Assembly: GCA_018873245.2 (NCBI GenBank)
Contig: JAEMBT020000008.1
Coordinates: forward strand, 8,586,238 to 8,650,237
DNA length: 64,000 nucleotides
Origin: Archegozetes longisetosus
Lineage: Eukaryota > Arthropoda > Arachnida > Sarcoptiformes > Trhypochthoniidae
Direction of reading: 5' to 3'
Positions 40,488-49,255 of the stretch are shown piece after piece. The notes below the pieces were generated by a model. The model was not told where the DNA came from. It was given only the letters and a program-made list of their open reading frames with translations, and did no database searches. The position numbers and the translations under genes were made by a program. Position 1 is the first letter of the stretch; each line of letters begins with the position of its first letter.

Positions 40488-41151
40488 GGATAAGTTGAAT
40501 AAGTTACTTCAGACTTGAGTTATGTAAGAATTTATTTTTGATTCTCTCAGATGTGAAGACTATAATTCCTTTAGTAAAATACATGTAACATTATTGATAA
40601 GTTTGCAGTTTTCTGTTCCTTACTGGACTGATTTACTCACTATGAGTAATTTTGATATTTTTTTATATGTGGGGAAACTTTTTCAATTGCTTAGAGATAG
40701 GTTTGTTCGTTTTTTTTTGAATAAATTATATTAATGTTATTCAAAATCATTTGCAGATACTTCTCATGCTTTATCATATATTTTGAATTATGATTTTGGG
40801 GTTGATCCATGATTTTTCTTAAAAATAGTAATACTTATGAATGTAAGACATTTATATTTATAACACTAATAACTGTAGAGTAAATGTAATAATAGCTTAT
40901 AATAAATATTACTTTAATCTAAGCATTAAACAGGAACTTTATAATTCTAAAATCCATGGTTAGGCTACAGCACTCTAGCTCGCCCTGATTACCGCTGGAA
41001 TCAGTCTATTAACATTATTTCAAACATATTTGTCTAATAGAGTCACAAGATCAGATTTTATTCCTAGAATGAATTTGTTAAAATTGATCATATTTGAAAA
41101 GCTTTGATTGAGAAGCTAACCTAAACATTTGCTCTTCTGTTTGAATAAAAA
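40488..41151. other. Convergent 3' spacer
   Basis: Lies between the stop of metalloprotease 1 (+) and the stop of the gustatory receptor (-). AATAAA-like signals near 40718 and 40900 fit the plus-strand gene. A small more balanced patch near 40950-41010 may be a transposon scrap. Nothing else is recognised. Confidence 0.5.
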
Positions 41152-42529
41152 TTAGTTCCCATTCAACGAATTCGCCAACTTATGAATCAATAGGAAATAT
41201 CGACCGAAAACGACAAAAATCTTAAAGGATAATAAAGAAAAGTAAACAATTAGTTCATTTTTTAAAAATGGCAATCAAATTCCAGATATTTTTACTTTGA
41301 AAGCAACTCTTGGTGTCATTACAAATTGATTACCACATGAAAAACCAATTAAACAATTCTTGTCACTAACTCTTTCCATAGCGTTCAATAACTTGAAAAA
41401 TGATATATTTTTAAAAGGATTAGACTTGGAAAAAATTCAAGCATTCTTTAAAAATGAATTATCTTTGATGTCAAATAATTTTTACCTTAATTTTAAGTTT
41501 TGGACCAATCGATAAGCAATTTTTCATAAAGAATTTATGTAAATATTTATACGATTCAGAAGATTGTTTGTTAATTGAAGCCGTTATTAAATTGAGAATC
41601 GAATGAGAAATGAGGAATACTATGCCGACTACCGATAAAGCAGTAAGTGCTGAATGTAGTAGGTCCCCAAAAAACATTTGCTCTATTATTAATAAATTGA
41701 TTGGTATCATTCCGTAATTTAGTAGAAAGTAATAGTTCTTCCAGAATCTGTTGTGAACATTAATAGTATTGCAGATATTGTTATGCTCTTCAATTAATTC
41801 ATTAACATTCTGGTAGTTGAAGAAAAAGTGGTCACTAATTTTATTATTAAATAATTTAAGTCTAGTTCGACAATAAGAGCACGCAATGAAATAATACAGA
41901 AAACTATACGATAGTACATTGAAACCGATATAGTTATAAAATATATTGAGTAGAGCACTCATGAGTCCATAAATTATAAATTCATTAAAGTCAAAGAAAA
42001 GGAACGAAATAGTGATATTCATGAGAACTACCCAAAATATGAAGATTTTACTCATCAAATCTAAAGCTGCTTTCAATACTTTAATCTTAGGCACGAAGTT
42101 ATTCATTCCTTGTTCTTCAATGATTCCAACAGTATCTCTCGCTTGTAAACCTTTCAGAACTCTGATAATACAAAGCTGTTGAATATCAAATTCATAATTG
42201 AATAGATATACAATGCTGAATGTAAGTATGAACCCAATCAAATTTATACCATAATTGAATTGGGCAATCCCTCCAATATATTGAATATTGTCGAAGTAAT
42301 ATTTGGGCAATTCATTATCTCTAATATTAAGCAAAAAAGTTACGTATCTAATAATATTTATGAAGAAACATATGCTCAATGCTGAACATTTAAACTTTTG
42401 AAATTTCATTTTCTTCTCGGAGCCTGAATAATAATCCAAGTCATGTCTATGGATAAGTCCATACTTATAAAGTGGTAAATCGATATCAGATACAGATATA
42501 TTACTTGTATTGCTGATTTCTTGAGACAT
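41152..42529 (-). CDS. Gustatory receptor-like 7TM protein, three exons
   Basis: A predicted 402-aa chemoreceptor of the arthropod Gr superfamily (multi-pass, ligand-gated channel type). Exon 1 is 42529-41486 (348 codons, ATG start, donor AAG|GTAAAA), exon 2 is 41391-41296 (32 codons, acceptor TTTTTCAAG, donor AAA|GTAAAA) and exon 3 is 41220-41152 (22 codons plus TAA, acceptor CCTTTAAG). All junctions are phase 0. Hydrophobic segments lie near residues 48-68, 92-112, 160-182, 186-212, 265-285 and 290-320, with the last span in exon 3. Exon 2 carries the C-terminal Gr-type signature: SDKNCLIGFSCGNQF, then TPRVAFK. One long 5' exon followed by short phase-0 3' exons is the usual Gr gene architecture. 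No stop or frameshift is seen, so it looks intact. Ligand unknown. It is convergent with metalloprotease 1 and shares no function with it that I can see. Confidence 0.9.
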
Positions 42530-42789
42530 GATTTGAGCTACGTAAATACTTTAAGCTTTCAATAGGAATATTGTAAAAAAGTAATTTTTATAGAAAATAG
42601 AATGAACTTTTCAGTAGTATTTCAGACAGAATAATAATGCAGTTTTGAAGAAATGTATAATTGAAAATCAATTATGAAGATAAAAATTAAACTAACTTGT
42701 TATATAATTGTTCTTTGTGAGAAAATTACTTATAAGTCTTGATGTCGTCAAAATTAATGAAGATATCAATTTAAATGATATCCAATATA
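42530..42789. other. Spacer upstream of the gustatory receptor
   Basis: Very A+T-rich. It presumably includes the Gr promoter. No distinct motif or gene is recognised. Confidence 0.5.
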
Positions 42790-43707
42790 AGTAATTATTA
42801 GATCATAAGTTATAATAGCTATTGAATAACTTTTGCAAATATAGATCAATATTTTTCATCAAAAACATCTTTACTTTTCCATATTTGTGTCATATATGAT
42901 ATTAATACACAAATTGATGAAATAAAAATTTATGTTGAGTATTAACGAAATACAATCCCTCCCGAATATAAGTAAACCAGCTTATAGTGAATTCCTACAT
43001 ATAGTGAGTACTTTGTACAGACAAGGCATTTAATACCTTGCATTTGAACTTTTAATAAAAGGATAGTAACTATGATTTTGTTTGCTTTTAAACAAGATTT
43101 GATATACACTAAAACCTATGAATATTTGAACACATTAGATGCATTAAGTTCAAAATAAACAATTAAAATACACAGAACATAACACAAAAGTAGGTGTATT
43201 TTGTGACAAAATTATATCATTTATAAAATAATTACGGAATTAGTGAAAAATATTTATTGGAAAAATGGATAGCCTGTTGATGAAGTAGAACGTAGTTTGA
43301 TATTTTTCCATGGAAAGATATAGCCCGAATGATAGGAGGAGACGTAATTGAAAGACAATGGTGGACTCAAAGTATTGACATACCGTATTTTGTAACTTTA
43401 GGTGACTAATTATGAATTTTTATTCTTAAACTTTTGTAATTTTGATAAAATAAAGACTACTTATCTACTTTTTATTAATAGTTCAAGCGCAAGGAATTTA
43501 GTGCCTTGTGTGTGCACCACTGCATTCATAATCAGAGTTTATTACCTTTAATCATAGAATTGTCAACATTTGAAATGACATTTATATATAACCAAATATT
43601 TAAAATTGAATCCTTACTTCAAAAATTGATTTGTTTTCACTTAATGCGAAAGCCTCGGATATATCCGCCATTCAATTTTTCAGTTTCATTATAGCAATCA
43701 GTTTTGG
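42790..43707 (-). pseudogene. Truncated duplicate of a metalloprotease 3' end
   Basis: 42790-43017 plus 43514-43707 form a collinear, diverged copy of about 44033-44466, which is the tail and downstream flank of metalloprotease 2. Shared landmarks in order are agtaacttttgc/aataacttttgc, a ctccc-aatata-agtaaa block, gcttatagtgaattcctac, and agagtttattacctttaatc. The coding remnant (about 43637-43706, minus) still reads CYNETEKLNGG, followed by Y-I-R-G-F-R in place of the C-I-Q-G-F-C of metalloprotease 2. Both terminal cysteines are thus replaced. Homology stops abruptly near 43707, so only the last ~22 codons were copied or kept. A MITE (43018-43513) separates the two halves. Confidence 0.8.
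43018..43513. mobile_element. TIR element (MITE) inserted in the duplicate
   Basis: The left end (ca, g or c, then acaaggcattta) and the inverted right end form ~48-bp imperfect TIRs. Each end shows acaaggca, ccttgc, ttgaact and taataaaa in the same order. Comparison with the uninterrupted paralogous sequence (around 44259-44275) shows this is an insertion. TA precedes the left end; the right target copy is not clean. Inside, a plus-strand stretch near 43300-43400 reads PWKDIARMIGGDVIERQWW without a stop in one frame, which may be a captured or degenerate coding scrap. No transposase is recognised. Confidence 0.7.
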
Positions 43708-44396
43708 AAACTTATTATAAATTACTAATAAACGTTAAGCGAAGATGAAGACTGTTTTTAAATAAAAGCTTTATCAATTTGGTTTTATGTTACGTACAAT
43801 GATGCACAAAGTAACAAAAATGACTACTATTACATCATTTTCTTAACTTTTATAGTTTTTTGGTTTTTAATATTGCGCCTTTTAGCTAAAAATATATCAA
43901 TATTTGTGTGATATAGATAAATAATAAATACACTTTTGTCTGTAAAATAAAAATAGACTTGTACTATTATCGTAAAGTTAACGACTACGAACCTAATACA
44001 CATAAAATTTTCAATTTCTTTTTATCAATCTAAAGAATCATTAGAAGATCTTAAAACATAATAGTTATTAAGTAACTTTTGCGAGTATTGATCAATACTT
44101 TTCATCATAAATATATGTATATTTCTGTACTTGCGTCGTTCGTAAAGTCAATGGACAAACTAATGAAGTGAAAAATTCTGTTATAAATATAAAGAAAATA
44201 CGGTCCCTCCTAAATATAGTAAATCGGCTTATAGTGAATTCCTACTTATAGTGAGCACTTTGTTCTGCACAGCACATAAGAGTTTATTACCTTTAATCCA
44301 AAAATGTAAACATTTAAAACGTACCGAAATTTGAAAATATCTATATAAAATTAAATATTTAAAATTGGATCTTTTTCTCTAAAAACGAATTTATTG
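43708..44396. other. Downstream flank of metalloprotease 2
   Basis: The right part (about 44033-44396) is the source-type copy of the duplicated 3' flank described at 42.8-43.7 kb. The left part is A+T-rich with nothing recognised. Confidence 0.5.
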
Positions 44397-45839
44397 TTAT
44401 CTAACACAAAAACCTTGAATACATCTACCATTCAGTTTTTCAGTCTCATTATAACAACCAGTTCCTTCCAGAGGTGGTCCTCTTTCTAAATGAATCATAT
44501 CGTGATAACACCAAAGATCAGCACAAGAATTCTCGTTATAATATTTAAATCTAAATTTAGAAGTTATAAACTGCTGTCCAAAATTAATAGCACATTGTTG
44601 GTCGGCAGTATAAGAGTCTCCAGGATATGAATTCGAATTCCAACCAGTAATCGGATTTCCGGATCGTTTGAATAAACAATCAGATAGTTTTGAATTAGCA
44701 ATAAAATTATTGATGTAACTATTACTGCAATCAGACCAACGAAAAGGACTTTTCTGGCTAGGCCACATAACGCCTACTCCACACAATGGATTGTCATGAT
44801 TCATACCTAGCTTGTGGCCAATTTCATGTGCTATCGTCCACATGGAGCCAATCTGATCAGCTTTAACAAGTACACAATTATCGTCCTTCGGATAACAAGC
44901 TTTGCTTATCGATCCATATCTATTTTATAGATATACAGTAAATATTTAGTGGTCTTATAATTATGTGCCTCACTGTATACTAGAGTCAATTAAACGATGC
45001 CAATTAAGAATTTATGAATATTATGGAGCCGTGCTGTTGCAAATCATACTTTGCAGAAATACTTCATAAGTTTAAGTTAGGTCAGCCACAATTAGTGTTA
45101 CCGGATCTTAACTTGACTTGAAGGAAAAGTGAGCATCATTCACAACAATAATTATCTCATACGTCGCAAAACCGAGTTGGGTATATTTATAGCCTAAATG
45201 GTGTTTCAATGTTATTTAAAAACAAGACATTCTCATTGATGTCAAGTAAAAGCGCTCTTAAGTTCTGACCTAAGCTCAAACTTGTTAACTTATGTCATTG
45301 AGTTTAAATTACAGCAATGTTGAAATGTAAAAATTTTATTAATACCCGTTTACTGACGGATTCGAGCCATGAAACAGATTTTTGGAGGTAAGAAATAGTG
45401 CTAAATCATAATTTTGTGATTTATTCTTCGATTGCCAGTTGCATAAAGCGTTGTAATATATGTACAGACTTTGATTATATGGGGCGACAACTGAAGGAAC
45501 TCTTTCATATCGAGTTACTATCAAATTGATTCTTCTTCTCATTGATGGATAATCATAGACAACTTGTGCTCCGCGTAACAAAGTTTTGATGTATTTGCTC
45601 AACTGTTGATCATTTTGGTTAAACTTTTGGTGCAAATAGTCATCGAAATAGACTCCAATTTCAATATCAATTGCAGATAATTGTCTACCATCTGACAGAG
45701 CAGTCATTTGCTTTGAAATATCATGTGAATCATTCACTGGACATGATATGAATGATGTAATTTCTCCAATTGTTAGACAATTGGATATTAAGTAATTTAG
45801 AATAAAGCTTATAAAAAGTATGATCACATTTTGATACAT
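44397..45839 (-). CDS. Metalloprotease 2, M12B/ADAMTS-like, secreted
   Basis: Paralogue of metalloprotease 1 on the opposite strand, predicted 338 aa. Exon 1 is 45839-45346 (ATG start, donor GG|GTATTA) and exon 2 is 44919-44397 (acceptor AAAATAG). Joining restores codon phase and a Gly-Tyr-Gly segment before the first catalytic-domain cysteine. Residues 1-22 form a clear signal peptide. A short stretch with ISCPVND follows, then the catalytic domain starting about residue 55 (DIEIGVYFDDYL). The zinc motif HEIGHKLGMNHD begins near residue 196, with Met-turn candidate VGVMWP. The C-terminal Cys-rich part ends C-I-Q-G-F-C. As in metalloprotease 1 there is no long prodomain. The 426-bp intron holds a relic related to the 17.1-kb MITE. 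No defect is seen. Role: secreted zinc endopeptidase; substrate unknown. Confidence 0.9.
45035..45155. mobile_element. Relic related to the 17.1-kb MITE
   Basis: Aligns along its length with the inner and right part of the 17082-17219 element (shared taagttag, cttaactt(a/g)actt and gagc(a/g)tcatt blocks), but the recognisable TIR ends are lost. It lies inside the single intron of metalloprotease 2. Confidence 0.5.
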
Positions 45840-46079
45840 TTATACCTCAATTTTTTGCGTTTTGGGTTCAATATAAGATTTTTCTCACAAAAAAGTAAAT
45901 TTTTAAGGTATGTGTTGAGTTACTTTCAAAGAGCTACTTAGTATTTAATGGAATTTTACGTGAACGAATATTGAGTTAAAATCATAAAAGCCATGAAACT
46001 TGATAGTTAATAAGCCTACTCTAGCCATATGTCAAAAATTAATTAGTTAACCAATAATAAATTGCAAGTAAAAGCTATA
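45840..46079. other. Divergent promoter interval
   Basis: Lies between the start of metalloprotease 2 (-) and the decayed metalloprotease copy (+). Its right half resembles the 5' flank of metalloprotease 1. No discrete promoter motif is claimed. Confidence 0.4.
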
Positions 46080-46430
46080 ATGAAATATTTAGAGATTTTA
46101 AATGTACCAATTTATCATTAACAGTTCATATAATCATTAATTTTTTCTTTAGAGCAAAGCAATTAATTCGATGGCTGACAAAGAAGCTTGTCCATTTAAA
46201 GAGTTAATAATTCAGAAACTATGAATGAAATGAAGCCATCAATTTGCATGCAACAGAAAACAATGATTGTTCAAGAGATAACCATCTTTTAAGATCAATC
46301 ATTTCAGGACAAACATTCAAATAATTCGAATTCGTTCTCGCGAACAGTTCAATTTATACAAGTTCAGATGATTTAAGAATATTTGACTCTAACTCATGCT
46401 TCAATTCGTGTAATTGTGACATATTGAGTG
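46080..46430 (+). pseudogene. Decayed copy of metalloprotease 1 exon 1
   Basis: Aligns with about 37793-38150. Shared landmarks in order are aattaattcgatggctgac / aattgattcgatggttgac, aatgattcagaagct-type, agagataaccatcttttaaga / agagatagcaatcttttatga, caatcatttc, and ttgactctaactca / ccaactctaactca. The start ATG context is altered to atgaaat, several frame changes and stops are present, and homology fades after about 46430 with no catalytic exon found nearby. It is a third, dead member of the local protease family. Confidence 0.8.
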
Positions 46431-47273
46431 GTCATTTTAAAACCGAACCTAATCGAACCTCAAAACTTTTTGCTCATGCTTTCTAAAGAAAAGTTTTATC
46501 AGAAAAGTTCAATCTTAGAAAAGACCTCATTTGAACTTTTATTAAACATAAATCTAAGATAAGAATGAATAATAACAAAAATGGTGTTCACAACAGTCGA
46601 TCGTACTGTGTGGTTACTATCACCACTTTAGCTGAAGAAATAGTTTTAAAAGCTAAAATTATATAAGAAAATCTAAGATATTTATTGCACAAAAGTTTCT
46701 GAAGAAATAAATTCATATAGGAAATAATAGGTTAAGCTATAAGTGAGTTTTGTTAATAATATATCTGTAGTTCTTTTTCGTTATCATTAAGATAAATTCG
46801 AATAAATAACTTGACAAGCTATGGTCAAATTTATCTCAAATCATTAGAATTTAGATAATTAGGAGTAAATACTTGATTTAGTTGAACACTTTTCAATATT
46901 TTCATAACATGATTTTTTATATCAGAAATTAAGCATTAGAAATGTGACATCTGTTAACTTAATTCATACTAAGTGATCGCATCTAATCTTTTATGTTTAT
47001 ATTACTCTATGAGATTCTCATTCACTAAAATATAAAATGTTGGCTATTGATTTAAATAGGTTCTAAAAGGTTATAAAATCGTTTGAAGGTTATTATTATA
47101 TTTAAAGAAATTTTTAATATTTTATTCAAATTTATAATATAATTAAAGTTATTTTAACTGATTCTAATGTTATTTATATTAATAGTTAACTAAATTATAT
47201 TTTTTAATGATAGCACGACTTACTCACATCACAAAAATAAATGAATAGATATTTAGTAATCTATGAATTTTTA
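46431..47273. other. A+T-rich spacer
   Basis: No gene or transposon recognised between the decayed protease copy and the acetyltransferase. Confidence 0.55.
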
Positions 47274-47842
47274 TCACAATATCAGTTCATATGTTTGTAC
47301 GATTAAATCAGATCCATGTTCGTTGCGCTTTACTTCTTCAGTTAATTTAAAGTTACGTTTTGAATAAATGCGTTCCGCGTGTACCAATACGCTATAGCTC
47401 GAAACAATTATCTTTTGATAGCCCACACTTTTAGCAAAACTAATGCATTCGTCCACTAACCGTGAGCCTATGCCTTGACGTCTGACCTTTGGATCAACTC
47501 CTAATATTCTTAATTTGACATCATTTTGATTAGCGTAAAACATGTAGGCACATCCAACTACTTCTTCTTTTATTTATATGATAGTATTATTAAATTATAA
47601 GAAAACTGGTGATTATAAATTATAAATATATTAATACCGTTCATCTCTGCTATAAAACATCTTTCTTTCTCTGGTTTATAATTTTCATAAAAGTCTACGA
47701 GAGCTTTTGCAGTCATAATACCAAATCCTATATCAAGTCCGTACTCCCTGTGATATGTAGAACATCTCATTTGCAAAACAATGCCGATGTCTTCAGCTTT
47801 GATATCAGTTCTTATAGTTACTTTATCACAATTGTCATACAT
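47274..47842 (-). CDS. GNAT acetyltransferase, bacterial-like, two exons
   Basis: A predicted 165-aa N-acetyltransferase using acetyl-CoA; the acceptor substrate is unknown. Exon 1 is 47842-47638 (ATG, ends AACG|GTATTA) and exon 2 is 47566-47274 (acceptor AAATAAAAG). The 71-bp intron interrupts codon 69 and joining keeps frame. N-terminal features are HREYGLDIGF and ERCFIAEMN. Exon 2 begins EEVVGCAYMF, then the beta-4 strand VKLRILGVDP and the acetyl-CoA P-loop RRQGIGSRLV (motif A). NSVLVxAxRIY-type and DLIVQTYEL-type segments close the domain. This combination, from memory of the family, resembles the GNAT half of bacterial MarR-GNAT proteins more than familiar animal GNATs. There is no signal peptide, so it is probably cytosolic. 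No frame defect. Confidence 0.9.
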
Positions 47843-48087
47843 AATTATATGTATTTTAAAATAAGTTTGAAAAAATAGAGTAAATGTCTCAGATTTTTGA
47901 ATTACAAATAGTTATTAAATTAATTACTAGCTTATGTGTAGCTTGAATATTACGTAAGTATTTGAACTGGTTATCAACAAACTGTATATCAAAGATTTGA
48001 TTGCTAAGCATCTCAATGTCGGAAATCATATGAAGGTTATTTTAGTTTTAATTGACATGAAGGACATCAACTCGTTTGAATCAACAC
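47843..48087. other. Upstream region of the GNAT gene
   Basis: Short A+T-rich interval with no feature recognised; presumably holds the acetyltransferase promoter. Confidence 0.4.
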
Positions 48088-49055
48088 TCAAAGGAGAATG
48101 CCCATTTTGGCCCCCCTGAGGTGCAAGGCGAGACCTATATCATTTGAAAGTTCTCTTCGAGTACTATAAGAATATATAATAAATGGGTCAATTGAGACAT
48201 CCCCGTGACCAGTATGGCCAAAAATTACGTTAATTGGACGTAGTGATCTTACCCCCTCGACCTATATATCATTGGACTCAGCTCACCGAGCTGAAAATAT
48301 TGGTACCATGTTTGACCCTGTAAAGTGACCTTTGATCCTACCATGTGACCTATTACTTTAAACCCCACCTCAAAGTCATCATTTGGGATATCATTGGAAT
48401 CATCTCGTCAAGCTGAGTTCATCGATACCTCATTGTTACTCTCGAAAGGCCTTAGGACATATTAATGACCTGCTTTGACTAGATTGGGATTGACTAGAAA
48501 TGTGACTAGAATTGTGGAGAGAGTTCAGGGACTCCTCAGGCGGGGTCACCGCCATCATAGGTTGGCTTGCGCCAACGCCCCTGACCTCATCCCCTTGTAC
48601 AAGAATCGTCCGTGGCGGTGTCTGTTCCATGATGATATAAACTCCGGTTTGACACTTTCGAGTAAACATACTATACACTTATATATTCTTGATCAGAATG
48701 ATGAGAAGAGTTCTTTGATATATATTTCGTGCATGAAAAGCGATTTTGAAAAAATAGATTTTTCGAAAAAAAATTAAGTCCCGTCATCCCCTGTAACTCG
48801 GTTAAGGTTGGCTTTTTTGTTTTAATTCTTTCACCATTCGACTCAGCACATCTGATTTAGTAGGATTACACTATTCACACACTGAAATTGCGCAATTTCC
48901 AGTTTTAGTTTTCGCCCCCTAGCTGCTCGGGGGATGCTCCGATTGCAAAGTGCCCATAGACAAAGTGTTAGTACTTGAAGAGATCTATCGAATGATATAG
49001 GTTTCACCTTGCACCTCAGCGGGGCCCAACTTACATAGGATTTGGGCATTCTCCT
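48088..49055. mobile_element. ~970-bp TIR element, G+C-richer than its surroundings
   Basis: The left end (about 48088-48175) and the inverted right end (about 48965-49055) share caaaggagaatgccca, ctgaggtgcaagg, acctatatcatt and a tctctt..agtact block in the same order, forming ~90-bp imperfect TIRs. The interior is clearly richer in G+C than neighbouring DNA, with several tgaccy-type repeats near 48240-48350. Frames of 80-100 codons exist on both strands at 48436-48777 but match no protein I know, and no transposase is visible. The target duplication is not determined. It is probably a non-autonomous element of unassigned superfamily. Confidence 0.75.
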
Positions 49056-49255
49056 TTGTTTAGATCTGAGAAATGAGTATTGTTAAAGGCGAGGAAATTA
49101 CTTTATAAAAATGTCTGAAATTATTAATACAGTATTTTAATGCTATTGAAGATTTTATTAAAAGTATTAAACTTTTACATGTTTTTAAAGATAGAATAGA
49201 AGCAGCGCGTTTGTTGTTACAAAAGATGACAAAATATATGCTTTTTGTTATAATG

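Noticed and set aside
48436..48777. 80- and 100-codon frames on opposite strands
   Set aside because: They lie within the G+C-richer TIR element and overlap each other. No transposase or other domain is recognisable.
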